Below are positions 13,988 through 20,327 of a stretch of 26,634 nt of DNA, piece by piece; the stretch's first letter is position 1; each line of letters opens with the position of its first letter. The stretch lies in IMG/VR virus record IMGVR_UViG_3300037189_013117, positions 1 through 26,634 of that record; one strand, given 5' to 3'. Under the pieces are notes generated by a model. The model was not told the DNA's origin, made no database searches, and saw only the letters and a program-made list of their open reading frames with translations. A program made the translations under genes and the position numbers. This stretch comes from a virus.

Positions 13988-14349
13988 TACTCGTCACCTC
14001 CCAGACCAGCCCAAGCGACTCGATCGAGGACCGACACGAGCCTCCGGCGGACTTCAGGAGTCACCTCGCCATCGCAGGGGAGGATCGCCGTAATGATCTT
14101 GCGATCGATGGCAGAGACAATCTCCGGGTAAAGCGACTCGCAAACCGGCTTCATTCCGGTCCAGATGAACTTCTTGATCGATCGATGCACTTTCGCCCAG
14201 TCCGCGACAGTGACGATCGTAGGATCATCGACGAGACCGTCTGCCTTGACGACGTCCCGCGTTGATTCGTAGATAGACTTGAGCCAGAGCCTGTCCGAGA
14301 TCAGCATCTTGGACAGAACTTGCTCAAGAGTGGCCGTTTTCAGCGTCAT
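13987..14349 (-). CDS. Hypothetical protein (120 aa)
   Basis: The start ATG overlaps the end of the gene upstream by 26 bases. The protein is mostly helical by composition (LEQVLSKMLISDRLWLKSIYES, VADWAKVHRSIKKFIW) and ends in a region with EVRRRLVSVLDRVAWAG. It has no signal peptide, no membrane helix and no recognisable catalytic motif. Its stop is fused to the start of the first membrane gene, so it is expressed with that module. Function unknown. Confidence 0.72.
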   Translation of the reverse strand: MTLKTATLEQVLSKMLISDRLWLKSIYESTRDVVKADGLVDDPTIVTVADWAKVHRSIKKFIWTGMKPVCESLYPEIVSAIDRKIITAILPCDGEVTPEVRRRLVSVLDRVAWAGLGGDE

Positions 14350-14545
14350 TCCCGGTCACCCAGCGGAGAAAGTCAGCACCCTCTTGGGTGCAAAGAATCG
14401 CAAAAATGCGGGTTTTTAGCCCTTTTTCGATCGTCGTCTCAGCCGTGTGTTCGAGCCACTCCATCGCTTCGTCGAAGACTTGAGCGCGTGCCCGGTCGTC
14501 GCAAGCGGCGAGAAAAAGCCTCGCGTACACATGGATTTGACCCAT
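14324..14545 (-). CDS. Small hypothetical protein (73 aa)
   Basis: I start at the ATG of MGQIHVYARLFLAAC, 28 bases after the upstream stop; the ribosome site is weak. The protein is helical with a conserved-looking core (FDEAMEWLEHTAETTIEKGLKTRIFAILC) and ends DFLRWVTGNDAENGHS. No family, membrane segment or signal peptide is recognised. It overlaps the next gene by 26 bases, suggesting translational coupling. Confidence 0.65.
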   Translation of the reverse strand: MGQIHVYARLFLAACDDRARAQVFDEAMEWLEHTAETTIEKGLKTRIFAILCTQEGADFLRWVTGNDAENGHS

Positions 14546-14573
14546 ACGATTCCAGCCTAGCACTCTCCGACGA

Positions 14574-14975
14574 TCACCCTGAAGTATCGATGAGACCTTC
14601 GAGAAAGGTCTGAGGGCCAGACTCGTCGTCGCTGGGTCTAACGCAGAAAAGACTCTCTGGAACGACGGCAACCTCGTAGGGGACGTGCTTCACCACGCCG
14701 CCCACCCGCCGCCGCTCCCGCTCTTCGTCCGTCCAACCAGCCTGAAATTCGAGGCATTTCTGCCTGATCTCTTCCTCTGAAGGCAGATAGGCCTTCCTGT
14801 GGCCGGTCTTCGACCCGTGCCAAGACTCGCGGCGTGCGAGGCCAAGCTGTTTGCGAGTCGTGTCGCAGCGGTCAGCCGATATCTTCAGGGTCTGGCTAAT
14901 GATCCGGGTCGGCGTCCCCGCGATCCACATCGCCGTGAACGTCGCCGTGCAAATTACTGTCGTCGATCGAGCCAT
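14574..14975 (-). CDS. HTH-type protein with C-terminal WTDEER motif (133 aa)
   Basis: The start is the ATG of MARSTTVICTA because AAGGA lies six bases upstream, although this overlaps the glycosyltransferase gene by 80 bases. Residues about 16-48 form a GcrA/resolvase-type helix-turn-helix (MWIAGTPTRIISQTL, DTTRKQLGLARR). Residues about 61-90 hold a second conserved motif (PSEEEIRQKCLEFQAGW, DEERERRR). The same two elements in the same order occur in the protein at 17074-17451 (PSRKEIRRLTAEIRKTW, PEEKARRD). It probably binds DNA and may regulate neighbouring genes. The C-terminus (about 97-133) is unique to this copy. Confidence 0.75.
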   Translation of the reverse strand: MARSTTVICTATFTAMWIAGTPTRIISQTLKISADRCDTTRKQLGLARRESWHGSKTGHRKAYLPSEEEIRQKCLEFQAGWTDEERERRRVGGVVKHVPYEVAVVPESLFCVRPSDDESGPQTFLEGLIDTSG

Positions 14976-15849
14976 CGGGCATCCTTGCCCCCTCCGGAAT
15001 CCAGAAAGAAACACATCGCATTGAAGGGTTCAGAAAGAGATTGCCTCCCATAGACTTATGGAAGGGCACGTGTTCGCAGTCTCCTCCGGAGTAAACGCCC
15101 ATCAGGAAGCTCTTCTCCCTGTAGACGGCAAGCTGACCGAAGGCACTGTTCATCTTCACGGGCGGCGAACCGACGGGCGGGTGCCACAGGTGGAACCAGA
15201 GCATGTCCTTACGCTCTTTCCATCCGGTCCATCGACAGGCCCAAGCGTCGTAGTGGCACAGAGTTGGCCTCGACCAGACCGGCGGACCCAACTCGCACCA
15301 CGAGTAGGAAGCCATCGCTGACGTCCACAGATGATCTTCGCTCTCCATCCGTCCGATCGTGTTCAAGATGCCGCCGACACTGAAGCCTCCCCACGGGTCA
15401 GTGTCGAACACGATCACGTAGTCGAAGTCCATCGAGTCGCCGTCCACCCACTTGCGGCAAGCGTTGCGATACTCGGCAAGAGCGAGCGTCCTCGACTCGT
15501 GCTTCGTCGAGTTCAGGTGAGGCCTGCCGTTGTCTTGCAGCGAGCAGAACGTGCGTGAGCCGTCTGACCACTGAGACAGAAAATCCTTCGTGCCATCTGT
15601 CGAGTCGTTCTCGTAGACAAAGACCTTGTAGTCCTCGAAGCATTCACCAGCAGCCTTCACGTACTGCATTGTGAACGGCAGAAACGGCATCGCATTGCGG
15701 CAGATCGCCACGAATGCGACCCTGAGAGACTTGGCCTGCTCAAGACCGACGTCAGCAAACTCACCGTAGTAGTTCGCGAACTCTTCGTCAGGTGGCAGCA
15801 ACAGGTCAGGGTGATGCTGCTCTATTTCCCGTAGCGATATAGTTGCCAT
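14896..15849 (-). CDS. Glycosyltransferase, GT-A fold, CAP59-like (317 aa)
   Basis: I start at the ATG of MATISLREIEQHH, inside the end of the previous glycosyltransferase gene (28-base overlap), with GGTGG upstream. Residues 42-52 begin the nucleotide-sugar fold (SLRVAFVAICRN). The motif VYENDSTDGTKDFLSQW (79-95) matches the acidic loop of GT-A enzymes such as the CAP59 mannosyltransferase type. DYVIVFDTDPWGGFS (143-157) supplies the DxD metal site. The acidic, repetitive C-terminal tail (HGDVHGDVDRGDADPDH) overlaps the next gene in another phase. The enzyme would add a sugar to a phage or host acceptor. It follows a second glycosyltransferase and an FkbM methyltransferase, so a short glycan pathway is likely. 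Confidence 0.83.
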   Translation of the reverse strand: MATISLREIEQHHPDLLLPPDEEFANYYGEFADVGLEQAKSLRVAFVAICRNAMPFLPFTMQYVKAAGECFEDYKVFVYENDSTDGTKDFLSQWSDGSRTFCSLQDNGRPHLNSTKHESRTLALAEYRNACRKWVDGDSMDFDYVIVFDTDPWGGFSVGGILNTIGRMESEDHLWTSAMASYSWCELGPPVWSRPTLCHYDAWACRWTGWKERKDMLWFHLWHPPVGSPPVKMNSAFGQLAVYREKSFLMGVYSGGDCEHVPFHKSMGGNLFLNPSMRCVSFWIPEGARMPDGSIDDSNLHGDVHGDVDRGDADPDH

Positions 15850-16487
15850 TTGTAATCCACCTCGCCTTCTGCAAGCGGCCATTCGTGAAACAGCACTTCT
15901 CCGCTCGTCGCCATCGTCGTCATGTGCGGATAACCAAATAGGCCAGATGACCCCGGCCTGTCGATTGGCCGGTCGTCCAACTCGTGGACGTGAGTCGTCT
16001 TGATCGTCAGGGCAGGGTTGATCAACTCAAGCTTTTCACGGCACGCCCAACCGGCTATTACCTGATCGCACCCGACCACAGCGAGCGGCATGTCGATAGT
16101 CAGGGCAGGCAGCGAGCCAGCAAGAAAAGCCCACGAGTCCTGCGAGCCGCTGAAGAACTTGTCGTCATACTGGTGGCCTATAAACCTTGGCCCGAAGTGG
16201 TTTTCCCATCGGGTAAGAGCCACGAGCCTGCCAGCCTTCTTCAAGCCCCTGAGCATGTACGCCGTCGCGTTGAACGTGATGTCGCTGTTTGCGATCACAC
16301 ACCACTCGCCACGGTATTTCGAGACGCAATGCTCGTGAAGCTCGCTGAACGAGATCGTGCGGTCGCCAGCTTCGAGATACTCGACGCGATCGAACATCCC
16401 CGACGTCTCATTGTGCAGTCTTACCCGCTGAAGCTCTTGCCTTCGATGCTCAGACTGTGGGGTGTAAGACTGCGAGACTAGGATCAT
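15822..16487 (-). CDS. Glycosyltransferase-like protein (221 aa)
   Basis: The ATG overlaps the TGA of the FkbM methyltransferase gene (ATGA), giving MILVSQSYTPQSEHR. The motif EWCVIANSDITFN (residues 61-73) resembles the DxD-like strand of GT-A-type glycosyltransferases that read 'ANSDI'. GSQDSWAFLAGSLP (about 115-130) and VVGCDQVIAGWACREK (about 140-157) look like acceptor-side motifs. The C-terminus (LFGYPHMTTMATSGEVLFHEW) is not recognised. Family assignment is less certain than for the next gene. Coupling to the methyltransferase and to a second glycosyltransferase supports a sugar-related job. Confidence 0.7.
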   Translation of the reverse strand: MILVSQSYTPQSEHRRQELQRVRLHNETSGMFDRVEYLEAGDRTISFSELHEHCVSKYRGEWCVIANSDITFNATAYMLRGLKKAGRLVALTRWENHFGPRFIGHQYDDKFFSGSQDSWAFLAGSLPALTIDMPLAVVGCDQVIAGWACREKLELINPALTIKTTHVHELDDRPIDRPGSSGLFGYPHMTTMATSGEVLFHEWPLAEGEVDYKWQLYRYGK

Positions 16488-17077
16488 TCGCCAATTGCCC
16501 AACAGTGACCGGGGTGAGACACGAGAGGGTGCGGTATGCGAGTCACTCGCTTGCCGATGCGGGCAAGCTCACGCTCGACGTCGTAGAACGTGTCGTGGCA
16601 CTCGACTACGAACAGAGTTCGAGACCACTTCAGAACGTCAACGATCCCCTGAAGAGCGACAACCTCGCCGCCCTCGATGTCGATCTTGACGAAGTCTGCA
16701 CCGTTCCCGCAGGCGTCGTCGAGAGAGAAGCACTGGACGGCCTTCTCTTCGACAACCGGCACGGGAGCCATCCCCTCGCCGCCGATCGGGTGCATTTCGA
16801 GGATCGAGTTGTGCCCTGACGACGAGCGGATAAAGAAGGGGCACTCGCCAGTGACGTCAGACACAGCAGCCTTGACGACCGTCAGGTTCTCGATGGTCGG
16901 AATCAGCGAGTAGTTTCGCTCGTCAGGCTCGAACGCCACGACCTCGTCGAACATCTGGCACAATGGCACAGCCCAAGTTCCTACGTTCGCTCCGACGTCC
17001 ACAGCAAGAGACTTGCTTTTTAGTCGTCCGATGCCGCTCATCACAGGCTCGGTGAGCCAGAATTCAACGCCAGTCAT
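16484..17077 (-). CDS. FkbM-family SAM-dependent methyltransferase (197 aa)
   Basis: I start at the ATG of MTGVEFWLTEPVMSG: it overlaps the upstream stop (ATGA) and has GAGG eight bases upstream, whereas an ATG two codons earlier is too close to that site. Motif I is LAVDVGANVGTW (about 25-35) and the second acidic strand is VVAFEPDERNYSLI (about 46-59). LTVVKAAVSD, FSLDDACGNGADFVKIDIEGGE and LFVVECHDTFYD follow in the order typical of FkbM enzymes, which O-methylate sugars and polyketides. It heads the block methyltransferase, glycosyltransferase, glycosyltransferase. A role in modifying the glycan made by those genes is inferred. Confidence 0.87.
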   Translation of the reverse strand: MTGVEFWLTEPVMSGIGRLKSKSLAVDVGANVGTWAVPLCQMFDEVVAFEPDERNYSLIPTIENLTVVKAAVSDVTGECPFFIRSSSGHNSILEMHPIGGEGMAPVPVVEEKAVQCFSLDDACGNGADFVKIDIEGGEVVALQGIVDVLKWSRTLFVVECHDTFYDVERELARIGKRVTRIPHPLVSHPGHCWAIGE

Positions 17078-17451
17078 AGCCATGTCCTCGAAAAGGAAGG
17101 TGCCTCGATCCCGATGCTAACTGCCGGTCGCCCCCGGCCCGCCTCGCTTCTTCCGCGAAGGTCTCTTCTTGCTTTCTCCTCTGGACTCCACGTCTTGCGA
17201 ATTTCTGCCGTGAGACGTCTGATCTCTTTTCGACTTGGGTCGAGATGCGATGCCCTTTCTGGTCTTGGGCCGAGATCGATTTTTCGGGCAATGCTTCGGA
17301 CAGTTGTCGGCAATAGCTTGAGATGAGTCGCCATCTCCGACACCTTCGCTGACCCCCAATTCGACTTGAGATACTCGAACATATCCGTCGCGTCCCGCGT
17401 CGTCAGGTCGAGTCGATTTTTGATGTACTTGATCTTGGTTTCCCGCTCCAC
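17074..17451 (-). CDS. HTH-type protein with C-terminal WSPEEK motif (125 aa)
   Basis: A GTG start with GGAGG seven bases upstream gives ERETKIKYIKNRL. Residues 31-61 form a helix-turn-helix (NWGSAKVSEMATHL, TTVRSIARKIDLG). Residues about 72-94 contain PSRKEIRRLTAEIRKTW followed by SPEEKARRD, matching the second motif of the protein at 14574-14975. The C-terminus is Arg/Gly-rich and then hydrophobic. The two related proteins bracket the methyltransferase-glycosyltransferase block. DNA binding and local regulation are inferred. The alternative frame that overlaps this gene is Arg/Ser/Lys-rich and judged to be a shadow. Confidence 0.8.
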   Translation of the reverse strand: MERETKIKYIKNRLDLTTRDATDMFEYLKSNWGSAKVSEMATHLKLLPTTVRSIARKIDLGPRPERASHLDPSRKEIRRLTAEIRKTWSPEEKARRDLRGRSEAGRGRPAVSIGIEAPSFSRTWL

Positions 17452-17557
17452 GAATCAGCCTCCAGAAAAAAGAAAAGATCATGTGTGCTTTCCAAGAGTG
17501 GCCCACCGCCAGCCTGCCTACCCGACAGACCGGCGGCGGGACCACCGGAGGGGACGG

Positions 17558-17935
17558 TCAAGGTGCGAACTGCTGCACCCAGTAAATTTTTCCGTCGCGG
17601 CCAACAATGCCAGCGACTCCGATGCGAGAGTTGTGCCTAGACAAGATGTTGGCACGATGACCCGGAGAGTTCAGCCACGTGCGAACAACCGCAGAGGCGT
17701 GAGGCTGACCCATCGCGATGTTCTCAGTCGCACCTGACGAGTGAGCGAAGAAGCCCTCGCTCGCCATTCGGTTCGCGTGACGACGAGCGCGTCCCATGAG
17801 ACGACAGTCAATCACGAGTTCCGGCAGACCGGCCTGAACACGTGCCTGATTAGTCTCCGCGATGACCTGAGACTCGGCCTCGGTCAACGTGTTGCAATCG
17901 CCGCCCAGCACTGCCAGCAAAAACAAGGCAAACAT
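17558..17935 (-). CDS. Secreted CAP-domain (SCP/PR1, YkwD-like) protein (125 aa)
   Basis: The ATG follows a strong AAGGAGG site. The first 13 residues are hydrophobic (MFALFLLAVLGG) and end near a cysteine at 14, suggesting a short signal peptide, perhaps with lipid attachment. The CAP core is present: VIAETNQARVQAGLPEL, LMGRARRHANRMASEG, the His and Glu of FFAHSSGATENIAMG (H65, E71), SAVVRTWLNSPGHRANIL (H93) and GKIYWVQQFAP. At about 110 residues it is a minimal CAP domain. Bacterial members are secreted and largely uncharacterised. In a phage it might modify or bind the host envelope, or block superinfection (inference). A 106-bp gap without a gene follows. Confidence 0.85.
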   Translation of the reverse strand: MFALFLLAVLGGDCNTLTEAESQVIAETNQARVQAGLPELVIDCRLMGRARRHANRMASEGFFAHSSGATENIAMGQPHASAVVRTWLNSPGHRANILSRHNSRIGVAGIVGRDGKIYWVQQFAP

Positions 17936-17950
17936 AAGCCCTCCTTGGCT

Positions 17951-18355
17951 TTAAGAGTTCTGAATCCAATCGCTACCCTGACGCTCGTAAAGACGAACGT
18001 CTCGACAACCCAACGCAGTCGCAATAGACACGCACTGCGGTGAGAAGACTGCCAATGTTTCCTGTGGATTGATGTGACCGTCGGCGATGAGCAGACTCGC
18101 TGCCGCTCGTGCGAGACCGCGACGCCGGTGCGGGGGGTCGGTGAATCCCTCTAGCGTCTGCATTCCTCGCCAGTAGTGCGTCGCCGTCCATGCCGCCACT
18201 CGCTCCTGATCCGTTCTCACGATCGACACCGGAGTCGTCGAAGTCTTTTCCTTGACCTCGACCTGAAACTCCGAACTCGGCTTCGTGAGCCTCGTGATGA
18301 TGATGTCAGCATCAATAAGGCTTAACTGCCGAACCGTCGTCGTGAACGCTCGCAT
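17951..18355 (-). CDS. GNAT-like N-acetyltransferase (134 aa)
   Basis: The second half carries the acetyl-CoA-binding motif: TLEGFTDPPHRRRGLARAAASLLIADG, with RRRGLA at residues 77-82. A strand and helix follow (TLAVFSPQCVSIATALGCRDVRLYER), as in GNAT enzymes, which acetylate amino groups of small molecules or proteins. The N-terminal 60 residues fit the first strands of the fold (ADIIITRLTK, FQVEVKEK, TPVSIVRT). Substrate unknown. Phage GNAT proteins can modify host proteins or antibiotics, but nothing here points to one. GGAAG lies about 11 bases upstream of the ATG. Confidence 0.75.
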   Translation of the reverse strand: MRAFTTTVRQLSLIDADIIITRLTKPSSEFQVEVKEKTSTTPVSIVRTDQERVAAWTATHYWRGMQTLEGFTDPPHRRRGLARAAASLLIADGHINPQETLAVFSPQCVSIATALGCRDVRLYERQGSDWIQNS

Positions 18356-18379
18356 AAGGTAATCACTTCCGTACTAACG

Positions 18380-18505
18380 TCAAGCAGTTTTTTTCTTGAT
18401 TGGGACAAGTTTTTTGACGCCGTCGATGATCTTCCACTCCCAGTTTTTGGGAGGCTTTCCCGGCGGCTCTGGGGGCCAAGTCTCACGTGTTGTTATCGAT
18501 CCCAC
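18380..18505 (-). CDS. Small Pro/Lys-rich protein (41 aa)
   Basis: A GTG start preceded six bases upstream by GGAGGG overlaps the end of the nuclease gene. The N-terminal half is Pro/Glu-rich (TWPPEPPGKPPKNWEW) and the C-terminal half is basic (IIDGVKKLVPIKKKTA). The good ribosome site and the tight fit between two genes support it. Function unknown; a nucleic-acid-binding role would suit the basic tail. Confidence 0.6.
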   Translation of the reverse strand: MGSITTRETWPPEPPGKPPKNWEWKIIDGVKKLVPIKKKTA

Positions 18506-18936
18506 GGCGTGCCCTCCGTGAACTGATCGAGAGGAATGTGGCAGACCGGCTCGATGTCTGCCGGGTCTCTGGTCTGGGCTGTTCGTCCGCCGTACCTGAT
18601 CCAATCTGGCGAAGTCTTGCAGAGGTTCGCACTCTTGATGACTCCGCAAGAGTCAGCCACCACGAAGTACGTGTCGGTTCCGGTCGAGGCCTTCAGACCG
18701 GCTGCTGCTCGAAGCTTTAGGACGCTGATCATCACGTCCGGGTACTGGCCCCATGTCATCCCCGGACGGCACTTGATTTCCAGCCACGCCACGAGCCTGC
18801 CATCCACCGTGACCATCGAGTCCACGCCGTAGCTCAGTGGCACTTTCTGCACCTCGGCAGAGAACGTCTGAGCCACGTAGCTGCGGACCGCCTCCTCGTT
18901 GCTCAGGTCAGCCTGAGTCTCATACATCGTTCGCAT
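18493..18936 (-). CDS. PD-(D/E)XK nuclease-like protein (147 aa)
   Basis: The ATG has AAAGGA six bases upstream and overlaps the VRR-NUC gene. The nuclease signature is an N-terminal helix with E15 (SNEEAVRSYV), then YGVDSMVTVDG (D39) and VAWLEIKCRPG (E53-x-K55), giving the E...D...ExK arrangement. The domain continues with YPDVMISVLKLRAA and DTYFVVAD. Such proteins cleave DNA, often at branched or damaged sites. It is the third nuclease-fold gene in a row. The exact family is not certain, but similar small proteins are common in phages. Confidence 0.75.
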   Translation of the reverse strand: MRTMYETQADLSNEEAVRSYVAQTFSAEVQKVPLSYGVDSMVTVDGRLVAWLEIKCRPGMTWGQYPDVMISVLKLRAAAGLKASTGTDTYFVVADSCGVIKSANLCKTSPDWIRYGGRTAQTRDPADIEPVCHIPLDQFTEGTPWDR

Positions 18937-19207
18937 CGAGAATCCTTTCCGCCTCAGCCTTACTAGTAACCACTTCCGCGACGGCTCCGCCGATCTCGCG
19001 AATCTCTTTCATCCTCTGCACCTGAAGCGGACGAGGCTTCTGCCCCGGTCGCTTTACTTCCATGAACACCGCTCGCCCATGCTTGACCGTGAGTAGGTCA
19101 GGAACCCCAGCCATCTGCATCGGCCCGCCAGCGATCTTGAACGTCCACCACCCCTTGGCTTTCGCGAGAGTCACGATCGACTTCGTGATGGTGCTTTCGA
19201 GTGTCAT
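18920..19207 (-). CDS. VRR-NUC domain nuclease (95 aa)
   Basis: I choose the ATG that overlaps the upstream stop (ATGA), giving MTLESTITKSIV; a GTG nine codons earlier is possible. The VRR-NUC pattern is complete: E4 in the first helix, AGGPMQMAGVPDLLTVKHG (D37) and AVFMEVKRPGQKPRPLQVQ (E50-x-K52, Q62). This is a minimal PD-(D/E)XK domain common in phages and related to Holliday-junction or structure-specific nucleases. It is translationally linked to another nuclease-like gene on each side. Confidence 0.87.
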   Translation of the reverse strand: MTLESTITKSIVTLAKAKGWWTFKIAGGPMQMAGVPDLLTVKHGRAVFMEVKRPGQKPRPLQVQRMKEIREIGGAVAEVVTSKAEAERILDANDV

Positions 19208-19611
19208 TTCAGGACGTGCCAAGCGTTTCGCCACTTCGAGTCTGTGCGAAAAACCATCTTGTGCCTCGATAGCTCGATCTCATCAATTGGCACCACCCAG
19301 AAAGACCTCGTGACGAGACTGACAAAAACAAACGCATCCAACTCTCCGTCTTCGTACTGAGCATTCTGATCGTCTGGCCTCTGCCGTCTGCAACCCGCTC
19401 GACGACGAACAGAGAAGGTCTCCGACAGAGCGACTGGCCTCGGCTTCTGCATGTAGACAGTCTTGACTTGAACTCTGCACAGCTTTGATCCATAAACCGA
19501 AACGATGTCATATCCGTGGTCGTCCTCTGGCCTCGAAGGTGAGATGCCGTGAATGAGCATCTCGGCAGACGCTAAGAGCCTGCCTGCCTCGCCCGCTGCT
19601 CTCGGAGACAT
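19204..19611 (-). CDS. PD-(D/E)XK endonuclease-like protein (135 aa)
   Basis: The ATG has AAGGAG seven bases upstream, which supports this start despite a 40-base overlap with the gene before it. The N-terminal helix has E17 (GRLLASAEMLIHGISPSRP). The core motif is DDHGYDIVSVYGSKLCRVQVKT (D35, then Q48-x-K50), the D...QxK form of the fold. A later segment, DAFVFVSLVTRSFWVVPIDEI, resembles the C-terminal strand of this endonuclease family. Function is probably DNA cleavage in replication, recombination or host DNA breakdown. The Glu of the usual ExK is Gln here, which is a known variant. Confidence 0.78.
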   Translation of the reverse strand: MSPRAAGEAGRLLASAEMLIHGISPSRPEDDHGYDIVSVYGSKLCRVQVKTVYMQKPRPVALSETFSVRRRAGCRRQRPDDQNAQYEDGELDAFVFVSLVTRSFWVVPIDEIELSRHKMVFRTDSKWRNAWHVLK

Positions 19612-20327
19612 TCATTCGCTCCTTCGATAGCCCAGCCGTTGAAACAACGACGACAACTTCCGCATACACCAGTGATGTCCTCGTTTGCGTTTAAGGGGCA
19701 ATCGTTTCCAGACAATTCATCGCCCTTGGGATCGTAGCCGTCGCGGAAGATCACCGGAGCTACGAACGGGTCTGGCGGAGTCTCGTCCTTGTCGCACTGG
19801 TAAGACCAGAACCATTGCAGCCCAGCCGGAGCCAGCTTCCGCATCTCTTCGAGCCGATCCCATGAAGACTTGTCAACAGAGAGATGCACGTAGACGTTTT
19901 CGCGTGGCCTGATCCGGGCGGCGAGCTTCGGCTTCCTGCTCACGACCCACTGCGGGATCGTCGGCATCAGGGCTGAGGCCCAGTCGATGCACGTCACGCT
20001 GGCTTCGACCAAGTCTCCGCCGCCGTTCCACCTGATGTAGTCGAGCTTCAGTCGAGCGGCCCAGTTCGCAATCCGCCCGGCGGTATCTTCAGGTGCTGCC
20101 TTGATCGAGTTGAGCAGCCTGTGCTGCTTTTTGAGCGATGCCGTCCACGTAGACGGACCCTTCGCAAAGTAGCAAGTCTCGCCACAGACGGTCGTCGGCG
20201 TGCATGTGCCGATGATCGGGACGTTCAGCGAGTGGCCGGTGACCTTGTTCGTCGAGAACGGGTTCTCGCCCGGTTCGAGCAGATCGGTGTAGGCGATGTG
20301 TTTCTTGGCGAGGGTTTTTACGGACAT
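19572..20327 (-). CDS. Cys-rich GP88-like phage protein (251 aa)
   Basis: The ATG of MSVKTLAKKHIAY has AAGGAAG five bases upstream. Near the N-terminus is C-x5-C-x3-C-Y (C42, C48, C52; TCTPTTVCGETCYFAKG). The C-terminus has C-x11-C-x2-C-x2-C (starting DCPLNANEDITGVCGSC). Between them lie LDYIRWNGGGDLVE, PQWVVSRKP and VYVHLSVDKSSWDRL, a barrel-like series of strands. This layout resembles the phage GP88 family and, more distantly, Gp37/Gp68-type proteins with metal or Fe-S-binding cysteines. The function of the family is not established. Cluster binding is my inference from the seven or more cysteines. Confidence 0.7.
   Translation of the reverse strand: MSVKTLAKKHIAYTDLLEPGENPFSTNKVTGHSLNVPIIGTCTPTTVCGETCYFAKGPSTWTASLKKQHRLLNSIKAAPEDTAGRIANWAARLKLDYIRWNGGGDLVEASVTCIDWASALMPTIPQWVVSRKPKLAARIRPRENVYVHLSVDKSSWDRLEEMRKLAPAGLQWFWSYQCDKDETPPDPFVAPVIFRDGYDPKGDELSGNDCPLNANEDITGVCGSCRRCFNGWAIEGANECLREQRARQAGS

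Noticed and set aside
17117-17545. 142-codon frame overlapping the HTH gene at 17074-17451
   Set aside because: Its product is low-complexity Arg/Ser/Lys-rich, and the competing frame has a good ribosome site and recognisable HTH motifs.
17530-17548. GC-rich hairpin after the CAP-domain gene as a terminator
   Set aside because: The stem includes a G-U pair and the nearest T-rich tract is about 50 bases away, so it is not a Rho-independent terminator on the visible evidence.
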